This document shows positions 36,968-48,684 of a stretch of DNA of 64,000 nt, in pieces. The translations under genes were made by a program, and so were the position numbers. Every line of letters begins with the position of its first letter. Position 1 is the stretch's first letter. The DNA comes from Colius striatus (lineage: Eukaryota > Chordata > Aves > Coliiformes > Coliidae): positions 52,787,367 through 52,851,366 of the forward strand of contig NC_084760.1 in the NCBI RefSeq assembly GCF_028858725.1, given 5' to 3'. The notes beneath the pieces were generated by a model. That model was not told the origin of the DNA and did no database searches. It was given only the letters and a program-made list of their open reading frames with translations.

Positions 36968-37476
36968 CAGCAGGTTGAAGGAGGTTCTTCTCCCCCTCCA
37001 CTCTGCCCTGGTGAGGCCTCATCTGGAGTCCTGTGTCCAGTTCTGGGCTCCTCAGCTCAAGAGGGACAGGGAAGTGCTGGAGAGAGTCCAGTGCAGGGCC
37101 ACCAAGATTATCAGGGGACTGGAACATCTTTCATATGAGGAAAGGTGTGGGAACTGGGGCTGTTTAGAGAAGAGGAGACTGAGGGGGGAATCTTACTAAC
37201 ATTTACAAATATCTAAATGGAGGGTGTCAGGAGGATGGGGGGAACACAAAAAGTTCCATTGAAACATAAGGAAAAACTATTTTACTGTGAGGATGAGGGA
37301 GCCCTGGCACAGGCTGCCCAGGTAGGGTGTGGAGTCTCCTTCCTTGGAGGTCTTCAAGACCTGCCTGGACATGTTCCAGTGTGACCTGATCTAGGTGACC
37401 CTGCTTCTGCAGGGGGATTGGACTAGATGATCTCTAAAGGTCCCTTCCAACCCTACAATTCTGTGATTCTATGATG
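36968..37476 (+). repeat. CR1 LINE 3' segment, forward orientation
   Basis: It carries the translated CR1 ORF2 end ([50 protein letters not shown] in broken frame), then 'ggaaaaactattttactgtgagg'. It ends with 'ttggactagatgatctctaaaggtcccttccaaccctacaattctgtgattctatgatg'. With the reversed copy at 36320-36545 it forms an inverted pair about 420 bases apart. Confidence 0.94.
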
Positions 37477-37960
37477 ATACAATAAGAGCAAGTGAAGTTG
37501 AGGACCAGAAGCCAGAAACTTCAATTCTGTAGGGAGAAAAATGCAGTTACAGAAGACTGAGACTATTTCTAGGCCTCCTTCATGGTAATCATTGCTGAAT
37601 GAAAGGTGAAAGGAATGTTCATTCTGGAGACAGAAATGTATGCTAAACTTTAACAATATTCTATACCTATTATATCATGTGGGCTGTTTGGTGGGAGAAG
37701 GATTGAAAAATATGCATTCTACACATCCATGATTTCCTTTCACAAATCAGTACCTCCTGCTGAAGTTCTCTTCCTCCAGGGATGTGTTCGATGTAGTGGC
37801 TGCTGTTATAATTTTTTTTTTTCACTGATAAGTGTACTAATATTTTTGAGCAGTTTCTTCCATATGGATGATTGCTTTGTCTGTCTTCTAAACTTACTGA
37901 GAAGAAATGACTGGCATCCTTTCACAGGAAAATTCGTTCAGTTTCTTTTTTTCATTCTTA

Positions 37961-38770
37961 GAATCATAGAATCATTTCAGCTGGAAGAGACCTTTAAGAT
38001 CACCAAGTCCAACCTTTGTCCCATCCCTATCAACCACTAGACCATCTCCCTAAGTGCAACATCCAATTGTCTCTTAAACAGTTCCAGGGACGATGACTCC
38101 ACCACCTCCCTGGGCAGCCTGTTACAAAGTCTGACAACCCCTTCAGCAAAGAAATTCCTCCTCATATCCAGCCTGAACCTCCTCTGGTGCAACTTGGGCT
38201 CTTTCTTGTTCTGTTGTTTGTCACTAGGGTGAGCAGACTGACTCCTGCCTCACTACATCTTCATTTCAGGTAGTTGTAGAGAGCAATAAAGTCTCCCCTG
38301 AGCCTTCTTTTCTCCAGTTCCAGATCCCTCAGCCGTTCCTTGTATGAGATGTGCTCCAAATCCTTTACTGGCTTGGTAGCCGGCCTCTGGATCCTCTCCA
38401 GTACCTCAATGTCCTTCCTGGACACAATATTCAAGGTATGGCCTCACCAAAGCCAAGTAAAGGGGAATGGTCACCTCCCTGCTCCTGCTGATGACACTGT
38501 TCCTGATACAGGCCAGGATGCCCTTGGCCTTCTTGGCCACCTGGGCACTCTGCTGGCTCCTGTTCAGCCACTGTCAACCAACACTGCCAGGTCCCTCTCT
38601 GCCTGACAGCTTTCCAGCCACTCCTCCTCAAGCCTGTAGCGCTGCTGGGGGTTGTGGTGGGCCACATGCAGGACCCAGCACTTGGCCTTATTGAACCTCA
38701 TGCAATTTACCTTGGCCCAGCCATCCAGCCCATCTAGATCTTGGTCTTCCCTGCCTTTAGCTTGCTCACC
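37961..38770 (-). repeat. CR1 LINE fragment, reverse orientation
   Basis: It opens with 'gaatcatagaatcatttcagctggaagagacctttaagatcaccaagtcc'. It continues through the reversed ORF2 end ('gacaccttga'-type relics, 'ctcagccgttccttgtatgagatgtgctccaaatcctttactggcttggtagccggcc') and ends near 'ccatccagcccatctagatcttgg'. It is 5' truncated and non-coding. Confidence 0.93.
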
Positions 38771-41700
38771 TGATTTTACCCAGAGAAGGCCGTGAACTTA
38801 TTGGCATAATTAACGTAGCTGCATGTGGACAGCTTTGAAAGGGATGGGGTCTCAGCTCTTACAGCAGCTTACTGTTAGAAAGAAAAAATCTTTAACAAAT
38901 TACGTTTGGGCAGCAAAGAAGCACAAGATAGGAAACTAGAGACAGAGAAAAGGGACGTACTACCATGAACTGAATAACTCATTAATTACTTAAAGTTTAA
39001 AAAGACAAAGAAGGATTAATTGAATGAAAAAAGCACAGATCATCTTTTGCAGCATATGACTAGACAGCATTAGGCCACACAAACACACACATACAGAAAA
39101 AGAGTGGAACAGAATCAAATATCAGCTATTCAGCGACTCCAAGATGCAATGGCATCACCTGAAGATAGCAAAGACACATGGAATATAAGGCATTTATAAC
39201 ACAAGTATAGAAATATTTTGTGTTTAATGTGCCTAAATTTGCAAAGTAATTTTACGGCATTTCATTTTCCATAGTAAATGAAAAAGACTGAGCTTTGTTT
39301 TCTTAGAACTTAGTCAGCTACCCAGAGGGACTTATCTGATTACAAACGAGTTAACTCTATAATCCACCTCACTAAGACTCCTTAATTTCATCATAAAACC
39401 TGACAATTTCTACCTTCCTAATCCTGTGAAAATAGCATATATTTTCTTCTAAGGTCAGCATATGTTTTTCACTTAATGCACAGCTAACAAATAACTGCAC
39501 AGACATGTTTATTCCTTAGAGACGGTAGATTAATGTAGATGGAGAAGTAAAGCCCTCACACTGCTGGTTGCTGTAGGACACATGGGCTGAGCTACGGGAC
39601 CCTCTCTGTCCAGAAATGAGACCTGTAGTGGACAAGTAATGTTAAAAGAGCAGCAGTAAATAATAGCAAGAGAAAATTAGTGCAATGGCTTGTGTGACTC
39701 TGTACCAGAGCCCACCCATCAGAGCCTCTCTCAGAGCTACACTTGATTTTGTAGACCTGATTCCTTCCTACCCACTAAAGTTCATTTTCAGCCAAAAACT
39801 GCTAATAAGTGTAATGCCTTTAAATTACACAAATGCTTGTAAGCTGTACGTGCCCAGGCACACTGCTACTTCTCAGGCTCCTGCTTTGCTAAGTATTAGT
39901 ACTGTTAATGATTTATGTGGTGCCACTGAGCTGTGTGACATTTCACAAACATGTAAGAAGACTGGTTCACCAGTAAAGTCAGAATAACTTCCTCAGTTTC
40001 ACAAACTGTGGTAACGGGCCTCTGGGGGAGATCAGTCCACCTGGAGGGTAGGTACACATCTGCTTGAGGACAAGACCCCCACTAATTAAGCATTAATTTC
40101 ATCTGGAACAAGACAAAAGGCATTATAAGAATTTTCCTGGAATAAAAAGACATTTCCATATGTCTTTCCGAATTGGGCACTGAAAAATGCAGCTTACGAC
40201 TCTTTAACTTGAAGAAGCAAGTCCAGTTGTTTAAAAAGCAAAGCAGTGCTAACGGACTCTTTTCCTTTGCATCCGTGGAGGCGCAAGATTTTAGATTAAT
40301 ATCATGAAGAGGAAGTTGAGCTTGATTAGACTAATGACAGGAATTTGGGACAGGATGGGCCTTGGTGAGAACAGGGTTTTTTTCTGCCCAGAAAATATTT
40401 GAGATCCGTTCAGCTGCAAATAAAAGAACAGAAATTAAAACATCAAGTGGAAACTTGATAAAGTATTAAACAAGTCAATTTGTTCTCATTCATTTTAATA
40501 AAGTGTATTTCAAAAAGAAAAGATGTTTCAAATAAAAATAATAATTTTGTTCTTAAAATGTCTGTTTTCTTAATTCTGGCATTGTTTTAACCCTCCTCAG
40601 AAGGCATGACATTTAATGCAAAGCAATGCAAAACCAACCGTTAAATTGGAATTCTGGGTGCTTTAAAAGAAAACTATTTTTCTCAACACTTTCCAGTTAA
40701 TGCTTTACAGCTGTTGTGGTGAGACAAGAGTTAATTTAGAGGGCAAGAAAGAACAGTGCTCTGAGCTGAACTGGACACTAAAAGGAGCCAGGCTTATAGG
40801 GCTCCACATTTCCCTGCCACTCCAGCTCCCATGGCCCCAAATGCCCTCCAGCCCTCATCAGGGCTCGCCCGGGGCATCGCTGGGCCTCACTGGACTCCTA
40901 CCACGGCTACTCCTGGCACAGCTCCTCACTCCTACCACAGCTACTCTACTGCTTTCCAACCAGGGTGGTCTCTCCTCCCTTGCCCACCTCTTTCTGCAAG
41001 CATTTACCGGAAACGTGTTTGCTTTGAGGAGAGCGCTAAGCCTTTTTCACACAGAGCTCCCTTCCCTTTTCCCAGGAACCTTGTTCCTGAAATCATATTT
41101 TATTACAGATAAAGAAAACACAGCTAAAATTAGGTTCAGAAAGTGAAGTAGCAGTGTTTCTTGGCTGTACTCTTTCCCCTGTGCAGTCGTTATCTGCCTC
41201 AGAGAGCTGCTGCTGGTGTGGTCAGGTTCTTTTGTAAATCAGTCGTGCTCAGAGGCAGCCCATGTCCCTCTCTCCATGAAAAGGTGACTTTGAAATGGTT
41301 TCACCTTGCTTCTGTCGATTCTGCCATCCTGACGTCTGCTAAGGCTTTTTCAGACATGGTGAATTCTGATTTCAAGGTATGCTAACCTTTAGCTGCCTCT
41401 ACGTAAAAATCAAGACAACAGTCTTTGCCAATAATAGAAAGTTATTCTAGATAGTTAAAAAAAACCCCGTCTCTTTTGTAAAGAACTGCAGGTATACTTG
41501 CTTAGTATACACTCAGATCTACTTTCTGCCTGAACAGAAAGCAAAACACCAGGTCAAAGTCAGGGTAGAGGCAGTGGCCTTCTAAGCGAAACCGAATCCT
41601 ACCTTCATCTATAGGCTGATAGACTCTGAGCTGACTGAGATTACCCCTCAGGAGTGATGGGGTTTTTTGTTATTCCTACCTTGCTAAAATATCCACTCAG

Positions 41701-43663
41701 TGCTTCACAGGTGAACCAAAAGCAATTAAAATTCTAGCAACTATTACAAGGAAATAGAAACTAAAATCATGTTGGTATGCTGTTGTAGCAACCTGTGACT
41801 CAACTGCACCTTCAATGCCCTGTAAATCTGTTATAGTCCCATTTCCCCTCATGATAAAAATGATACCAGATTCCTAGAGAACAGTTCAGGTGGCAACATG
41901 GATTAAAAACCCCTGTGTATAATAAAGGAATACATCAGACATGGAACAACTAAATGCATTAAGGGCTCCTCAGGCTGGAAAAGAGGGAGCTATGGTAAAA
42001 GTGTTCAAGATTACGAGTCAATGCAGGGATCCGCTATTTTATCTCTTCCTCTTCCAGAACTTGGGGACGTCAAATGGGGTGGTGTCAAGTTTGAATGAAG
42101 TTTAAGTACACTTGCTATACAATGTTTTGGATGTTAAACAGTCTTGCATGGGTTAAAACTGAAACCAGACAAATTCACAGAAGGAATACCTCAACAGGTG
42201 TTTGATGCAAAGGAAATCCCTGAAATGCAGAGTTATGAGGTGTGAGTGTGTCCCTAAGTTTGCTTTCCCCTGCTCTCCTCAGCTTTCTACTGTAACCAAG
42301 AGGTGACCAAACTAACTCAGCCTTTAGTCTGGTTCACTCTGGCTATGTTTAAATCCTTTTTCATTTTATGTCTCCATACTATACTGCTAAATAACAACAA
42401 TGCAAACTCTCTTTCAGACAATGGCAAACATTTCAGTTACTGGTATCTTTACCTTTGCAGCAGCAACTTGGTGCTGAGCACAGCAGGCACCCACACCAGT
42501 GCTCCCTGTTCTGGCAGCTCATTCACTCAGCTGCCCAAAGAGCAGCAAGGACCCTTTGGAAGGTTTAAATGACTCCCAAAGCTCATCACAAGTAATTTGG
42601 GTTCTCACAGAGTTTTGACAAGCCATTGTGTTTCCAACACGCTTGGTTCCTGCAGCCCTGAGTAGGGCATGGAGTGACACAGGCAGCATTATATCTTCCT
42701 GTCTTGCCTGAAGCAGCCTAAATGAAGCGGGCCCAGCTGGAGGCGATGTTTGCCTGACCCTGGGGTGAGGCTCTGGCTTTGTGGTTAACCTCTGCACCAT
42801 GATAACACCCAGGAAGAATCCATGCATTATAAATTACAGCATTTGAAATCTCTTCAGGATGAATTCATATTGCTGATGCACCCATTGAGTCCAGAGAGCT
42901 TCCAGTTCATGCAAGAGGCAGGTGGTTTTGATTCTGAAATCCCAGAGGAGTGGCTGTGTCAGAGAAGATGATAGTGACCACCAGCTCCCTGGCTAGCTGC
43001 ATACCTTGGGATCACCAAGCAAGTGATGACAGTAAATGACCATACTGTCCTCATGCCTCAGAGAGTTTCAGCTGTGTGGCTACAAGAAAGCAACAAAGCT
43101 TCACCTGCCTTAAACCTGAGTGATTGCCAGTTTACTTCATCTGGATTCAGACCAGACAAACCTTAACTGGGAGCCCTGCTGAGGTCCCTCAGGGTGTGAA
43201 TGGAACCTATGGGCTCTGGGAGCAAATGTTTTCATAGGCAGCTCAGTCTTCCAAGCCCAGGGATCCCTTCCAGACATTTCTATTTGTTATGCAAACCTTT
43301 TCCATAATTTTTCCACTTGATGTCATCTACTTAGTGTCTGCTGGTTTAGGGGTGGATTTTCTACTGGGCTACAAAGCTGCCACTCCCTCCTGTGAAGGAT
43401 GAAGTCCAAAGACTGATTCCTGGCAAATCGTACTCTAGTAATTGGAGCTTCAGTGGGAACCACTTCCTGGGTCATTGCTATGTGTACACTGGCTAATTTG
43501 CTCTGCTTTAAAAAATGAAACTGAAAAAATGACATGATTATAGTTGGATTTTCTTCCATAAGAGAACATCCTATATTGTATTGCTAATAATAAGGCAGGA
43601 TAAAAACCCTTATCTTCACACTTTGAATCTGTTGCCTTACTGAAAAAAAATCACTAAAAAGAT
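38771..43663. other. Intergenic DNA upstream of CALHM6
   Basis: No recognisable gene. A C/T-rich, moderately GC-rich patch at 40800-41050 carries open frames of 148 and 93 codons without domain features, probably chance. CA-rich low complexity lies at about 39076-39100. No LTR or CR1 is visible. Confidence 0.7.
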
Positions 43664-44375
43664 CACAGAATCATAGAATCATAGAATGGTAGGGGTTGGA
43701 AGGAACCTTTAGAGATCATCTAGTCCAACCCCCCTGCAGAAGCAGGTCCACTTACATCAGGTCACACAGGAACATGTCCAGGCAGGTCTTGAAGACCTCC
43801 AAGGAAGGAGATTCCACACCCTCCCTGGGCAGCCTGTGCCAGGGCTCCATCACCCTCACAGTAAAATAGTTTTTTCTTATGTTTTAAGTGGAACTTTTTG
43901 TGTTCCAGCTTCATCCCATTACCCCTTGTCTTGTCGCTAAATACAACAGAAAAAAGTGATGCCCCAACCTCCTGACATTCACCATTTAGATATTTGTAAA
44001 TATTAATGAGATCCCCCCCTCAGTCTCCTCCAGACTAAACAGCCCCAGTTTCTGCAGCCTTTCCTCATAAGGAAGATGCTCCAGTTCCCTGATCATCTTG
44101 GTGGCCCTGCACTGGACTCTCCCCAGCAGTTCCCTGTCCCTCTTGAGCTGGGGAGCCCAGAACTGGACACAGGACTCCAGATGAGGCCTCACCAGGGCAG
44201 AGTAGAGGGGGAGCAGAACCTCCCTTGACCTGCTGGCCACACTCTTCTTGATGCATCGCAGGATGCCATTGGCCTTCTTGGCCACGAGGGCACATTGCTG
44301 GCTCATGGTTAGTTTATTATCAACCAGGACTCCCAGGTCTCTCTCTGCAGAGCTGCTCTCCAGCAGGTCAACTCT
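43664..44375 (-). repeat. CR1 LINE fragment just upstream of CALHM6, reverse orientation
   Basis: It begins 'cacagaatcatagaatcatagaatggtaggggttggaaggaacc' (the reversed CR1 tail with two ATTCTATGA units). It runs through 'aggaacatgtccaggcaggtcttgaagacctcc' to 'ccaggtctctctctgcagagctgctctccagcagg'. The reverse-strand ORF2 end is open for about 106 codons (43986-44306), so this copy is fairly young. It stops about 190 bases before the interferon-type motif at 44568. Confidence 0.95.
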
Positions 44376-44567
44376 GATGCACGAATGGACACATGCAAAC
44401 CGTTTTTATAGAAACAGTGATACATCTCTGTTGTTTTGATGTTGATTACTCATGTGGGTTTCCACTGTGGTCTCCACTTGACCTTGATACTGTGCAGCAA
44501 GCCTATGCATTTCAGTTTTCTCTAAGGAAAGTTGCTTCTGTGCCTCACTGTATCACCAGCACCAATA

Positions 44568-44577
44568 GAAAGTGAAA
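44568..44577 (+). promoter_or_regulatory. CALHM6: ISRE/IRF-type motif GAAAGTGAAA upstream of CALHM6
   Basis: GAAAGTGAAA fits the GAAANNGAAA consensus bound by interferon regulatory factors and ISGF3. It lies 100 bases before the CALHM6 start codon. Mammalian CALHM6 is induced by interferon and microbial stimuli, so a working response element is plausible. Binding is inferred. Confidence 0.55.
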
Positions 44578-44617
44578 GCTCTGCAAGCCTAAGTGTAGCA
44601 CTTTCAGAACACTTCTC

Positions 44618-44627
44618 TTTCTCTTTC
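44618..44627 (-). promoter_or_regulatory. CALHM6: Second ISRE-type motif (GAAAGAGAAA on minus) upstream of CALHM6
   Basis: The pyrimidine tract 'cttctctttctctttctcttttc' reads on minus as a series of GAAA units with two-base spacers, including GAAAGAGAAA. It lies 50 bases before the CALHM6 ATG. It may be an IRF/PU.1-type site or simply a polypyrimidine tract in the 5' UTR. Confidence 0.35.
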
Positions 44628-44676
44628 TCTTTTCTGACTGAGATCTCAGTCTCCTCAAAGTAAGAAGCAGCAAAAA

Positions 44677-45198
44677 ATGAATAAGTTAAGCAAGGTGCTG
44701 GATTTCTGCATCCGTCACCAGACTGCTCTGGGTTATGGCACCGTGTCTCTGCTGACAGCTGGCATGGAAGAAATCTTCTCATCTGTGGTGTTCAAGTGTC
44801 CCTGCAATTCAAAGAACACGATATATGGCTCTGTCTTCCTCATAGTGCCTGCCTTCATCCTCTTTCTGCTTGGCTACATGGTGAACACCAGGATATGGCT
44901 CCTGCTGACTGGCAGCTGCACTCAGGAAAGCTGCAGCTGCAACTTCTGGGAAAACTGCAAACACTACTGTGAGGTCCTGGTGAAGGTGACAGCCAGAAAC
45001 TTGGTGGCTCCCCTCACTTGGATCGCAGTGGCCCTGCTAAGCACTGACTTCTATGAGTGTGCAGCCAGTGGGAGCAGCTTTTGGAAGAAACGTGTGTGTA
45101 AAGACAAAGGAACGAAGTGCTACGAGCTGCTGGTCAACATACCCTGCGGTGGGGAGTTACCAGTGAATGAAACCTTCAGCCTTCAGGCAGAATCTCAG
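44677..45198 (+). CDS. CALHM6: CALHM6 exon 1 (residues 1-174)
   Basis: Starts at the ATG giving MNKLSKVLDF, which aligns with the family N terminus; the preceding bases are A-rich. Hydrophobic helices lie at about 18-38, 50-70 and 105-124. Cys41, Cys43 and Cys128, with a later cysteine (probably Cys157), fit the extracellular disulfides of the family. NETF at 164-167 is a possible N-glycosylation site. The donor CAG|GTAAAG falls after the AESQ codons, phase 0. Confidence 0.95.
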
Positions 45199-47661
45199 GT
45201 AAAGCCTCACCACTCTTAAACCTATAGGCTTCAACCCTGGATGCTCCATGTATGGTGGCACCTGATGGGGACTGTAAACAGACCTTTTCTTTCAGGCTAT
45301 ATAATTGCCAATATTATTTTCATTAGCTGAAAAAAAGCTGCTAACAGGAAGGTAGTAGGTGGGTGTTTGTGCTATTTGCTGTTTTTGCATGTTTGCATGG
45401 CAATTGTTTGCCACTGCCATTTACAAAACCTCTTTCAAAGCTGAGCAGGGAATCAGCCTAGAGACCAGAACTCTCCACAGCAAGCTTCCTTCTCATTTAA
45501 CTTAGGCATGGTGCAAATTCTTCTCTTTTTCCACTTTTATCCCTATAAATACCTCAAACTTTTGTAAGTGCTTTTTAGCTGAGGGAAAGCCAGGGTCACA
45601 AATAGAAAAGAAGCTGATGTCTCCTTGAAACAGAGAAGTGGTAGTGAAATAAGGACAGCTTGTTTGACCATGAATCCCAGCACTCAAACCTATTAATAAT
45701 TTCATACTTATATGCTAGAAGAATAGTTAAAATACGTATATGTCTTGTTAAATTGTCCTTGTGCCGAAAGCAAACTGCATGATCAAAAAAATAGCGCATG
45801 TGGGTGGATTTTTTTTGTTTGGAGTGAATCAAAACTCCTGAATTTTGGCAACACTCCAGTTCTGTTTCCTGGTCATCGTCTTAACTCCAGTAGCAAACCA
45901 GGTTTTTCTCAGGAAAATCTTGTCTGGTTAATGGAGTTAAGTTTATAAGAGCCTATAATTATTTGGATTTTTATAAGTTCCTGTTGAGTACAGATGTATA
46001 TTAAAAACAAACAAACTAAAAAGTGTTGGGGGGTAATGGCTTTCAGCTGAAAGGCTGTAGATTAAGATTGGTTGTTAGTAAGAAGCGCTTCCCTGTGAGG
46101 GTAGTGAAGCACTGGAAGAGATTGCCCAGAAAGGCTGTGGATGCCTCATTCCTGGGAGTGCTCAGGGGCGAGTTGGCATTCTGAGCAACCTGGTCTACTG
46201 GAAGATTTCTCTGACCATGGCAAGGGTGTTGGAATCAAATGATCCTTAAAATGCCTTCCTGCCCAAACCGTTCTATGATTCTATGAGGAATTTAGCATGT
46301 TGCTTCTTCAAGAAAAATGCTGAAAAGGGCAAAATCTATACCATTGAAATCAGATAGGGTAAGAAAGGCACAAAGTTAAGGAAGATTCTCAGTTACCAAT
46401 AGCACACTGAAATCTAAAAGAAACAAAAGGATCAAAGAAAGTCGAGAAAAGTGTGAGAATATTTTCATTACTACTGACTTATTTTTAATATCTGATCTAC
46501 TTTCAACAAAATTAAGAAACCAAAACAATGCAAACTCATTTTTCTTTAGCATCCAATGTTTTTCACTTGAAAATAAATTCAACCTGAGATGAAAGGGAAC
46601 ACTGTGTGATCTCTGCCTGGAGCTTCCAGTCAAGCACCTCGGGGTACTGGAGGGACCAGCATCTACTAGGACATTTGCTTTAGGTGAGGCCTCTGAGACT
46701 TACCTAGGGATGTCAAAATAATGTATAAAACAAGAATTCCCACATTTGACAGTCAAATCTGTGTACAGGACAATCGGTACAGGACACAGCTTTTCCCGTG
46801 TGCTGTGGAAACAGGCTATTTTTTGCAGGCTTGGACATCAGGGAGAGCACATACTTTCCAAAGCAGGTGAAACACACTCAGGCAGTCTAATTTGCAGCAT
46901 TAGAAGTGGACAGGGTGATTCTGTACCCTCAGTACCATAAATCTGACTAAAACTGCAGAAACTGCTGGTCCCATCTTGCCTTTAAAGTTTAAAAGGGAGG
47001 AAAGAGCTTGACTTCACTGTGTTCACTCTCAACCCAACAAAACTGGCTCAGGGGTGCAGAAACTCTGTCAGGCTGTCTGTTTGAATTGTGTGCATTGGAT
47101 CCTCACTTTCTGCAGTGAGCAGGCTGATAGTGACACTCCAGGGTGTCTTCGCTTACAGTTCTCGTTTGTGCTTCAATATTAAGTTCTGTGCTCCTAAGTG
47201 TGACCATGCAAAAGGAACATTCATGTATCCCTTTCTTTTCCAAGCTGATAGGATGGGTCCTGATAGCCTCCATCGTGACCATGGCACTGTTCTTCAAATG
47301 TGTGTACAACTGCTGCTCCTCAGTTGCCTATTTTCAACAAAAGTTCTGGAAAATGTACTTGAAACAGGAACGGGAGCAATTTGACACCAAGGCTGCTGAG
47401 CACGCAAGGCATCTGGCAGAAAGAAATATTACTTGCTTTTTTGAAACCACTGATCCATCACCGTTTCAGACTCCCAGCAATGAAGACTGGCGGAAGATTT
47501 CCTCCCTGCATACCTTCAGTTCGCAACAGGAGTATTACAGCATGATACACAAGTACGCTAACACACAGAAAGACAGCAGGGTCAGGGGTAGGGAAGGAGC
47601 GCAGAATCCTCCTATTTTAGGATTTGTGGCCAGAGCAAGTGAGAGAGAATCTGAGTTTTAA
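44677..47661 (+). CDS. CALHM6: CALHM6, calcium homeostasis modulator 6 (FAM26F; spliced span, 2 exons)
   Basis: CALHM6 is a four-helix membrane protein of the large-pore CALHM channel family. In mammals it is interferon-inducible and acts at the immune synapse of antigen-presenting cells. Joining 44677-45198 and 47245-47661 gives 939 nt: 312 residues plus TAA, against 315 in human as I recall. Evidence includes TALGYG...SLLTAGMEEIF (helix 1), CPC at residues 41-43, LLTGSC, APLTWIAVALLSTDFYECAASGS (helix 3), helix 4 GWVLIASIVTMALF, and SLHTFSSQQEYYSMIHKY. The C-terminal NPPILGFV parallels the VLGFV of human CALHM6 and is absent from CALHM5. Its position next to DSE agrees. Confidence 0.95.
45199..47244 (+). 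other. CALHM6 intron (2.0 kb)
   Basis: A single phase-0 intron with GTAAAG at the donor and 'ctttcttttccaag' at the acceptor. It contains one forward CR1 tail (46053-46286). The rest is unique DNA without visible features. Confidence 0.9.
46053..46286 (+). repeat. CR1 LINE 3' segment in CALHM6 intron
   Basis: It runs from 'ggctgtagattaagattgg...agtaagaag' through 'gtgagggtagtgaagcactgg' and 'ctggtctactggaag' to a terminal 'gttctatgattctatgag'. It is a different CR1 subfamily from the copy at 47680. Confidence 0.9.
47245..47661 (+). CDS. CALHM6: CALHM6 exon 2 (residues 175-312)
   Basis: The acceptor AAG ends at 47244 and the frame begins LIGWVLIASIV (helix 4). The cytosolic C-terminal domain follows: VAYFQQKFWKMYLKQE, AEHARHLAERNITCFFE, WRKISSLHTF and YYSMIHKY. 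The frame ends at TAA 47659-47661. Confidence 0.95.
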   Translation: MIGWVLIASIVTMALFFKCVYNCCSSVAYFQQKFWKMYLKQEREQFDTKAAEHARHLAERNITCFFETTDPSPFQTPSNEDWRKISSLHTFSSQQEYYSMIHKYANTQKDSRVRGREGAQNPPILGFVARASERESEF

Positions 47662-47679
47662 TGAAACTTGATCTAGGTT

Positions 47680-47773
47680 GTGACCTGATCTAGCTTGACC
47701 TGCTTCTAGAGTGGGTTGGACTAGATGATCTCTAAAGGTCCCTTCCAACCCCTACCATTCTATGATTCTATGA
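47680..47773 (+). repeat. CR1 tail at the start of the CALHM6 3' UTR
   Basis: Starting 19 bases after the CALHM6 stop: 'tgtgacctgatctagcttgacc...gggttggactagatgatctctaaaggtcccttccaacccctaccattctatgattctatga'. It is very well preserved and would be part of the CALHM6 mRNA. Confidence 0.95.
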
Positions 47774-47937
47774 AACGCGTCCTTTGTGAAGCTGGCGAGC
47801 TTTGAACCCTACTGGTTTAAAGCCTTGCTTTCTGCTCTTATTGGAATCTGCGTGATCTGTATGTAAGAGCTGATTGTGGTAACCCTCAGATGATTTGTTT
47901 CACAATACATTTTATTACTCTTGCTTAAGTGCATTTA

Positions 47938-47956
47938 AATAAATACATTAAATAAA
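47938..47956 (+). terminator. CALHM6: CALHM6 polyadenylation signals
   Basis: Two AATAAA hexamers (47938-47943 and 47951-47956) lie inside a duplicated 'aaataaatacatt' segment, about 280 bases after the stop codon. They are the first canonical signals downstream, giving a short 3' UTR that includes the CR1 tail. Confidence 0.6.
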
Positions 47957-48684
47957 TACATCTGTCACTGCAACAGAAAAACAGAGTTTTTGTGTAGTGT
48001 TGTTTGCTAAGAGCCACAATGTGTAAAATAATTGGCACCCACAAAGATATCAGCACCTACTATGGCAACCTAAAGGGTGTTTCCAGCAGCTGGAGTAACA
48101 AAAACAAACTTTCATACTCAGCAGTATCAAACAGACAAAAAGGAATGGAAGTTTTGATAAAAAATTCAGCTTAGTTTATTAGGTCTCCCTCGACGATAGC
48201 TCTTTCAGTGGAGCTTATTGCTAAGCTCTAGACTAAAACATTTGCTTTCAGACAACTAGTTTCTCAAGGCAAGGACTGTACCTTTTAAAGTCTGGGAGGT
48301 AAACAGCATTTTGGAGCTAAAGGAGTCCACCAAATGACTTCCACTGCTTATCAGTTTGATCAGATGAACAAAAACATTCCAGTCACTTTACCTCTATGTG
48401 CACAGCAGCATTAGGTAATAACAGTGAAAATGAAAACATCCAAGGTGGTGAATTTTCTTTAGCACTGCCTGATTTTGATCACCCTTTTGTACCACACCTT
48501 CTTAATTATCCCTACCGCTCATTTCCTGTAACTGTAAAGTGCATTAATGGAAAAAAAAGGAATTCAAATGCTGCAGGGAAAACACACTCATGTTAAACTT
48601 CCTCTTTAGAGTCCATTTATATTTTTTTTTCTCAAAAATACAAAATTATACACAATGTTCTCTTAGAGAAATTGGCTGTTCTTG
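47957..48684. other. Intergenic DNA after CALHM6
   Basis: AT-rich unique sequence. I see no gene, RNA or repeat apart from short A/T runs. Confidence 0.75.

Noticed and set aside
43986-44306. 106-codon minus frame that looks like a protein gene
   Set aside because: It is the CR1 ORF2 C terminus inside the repeat at 43664-44375, not a host gene.
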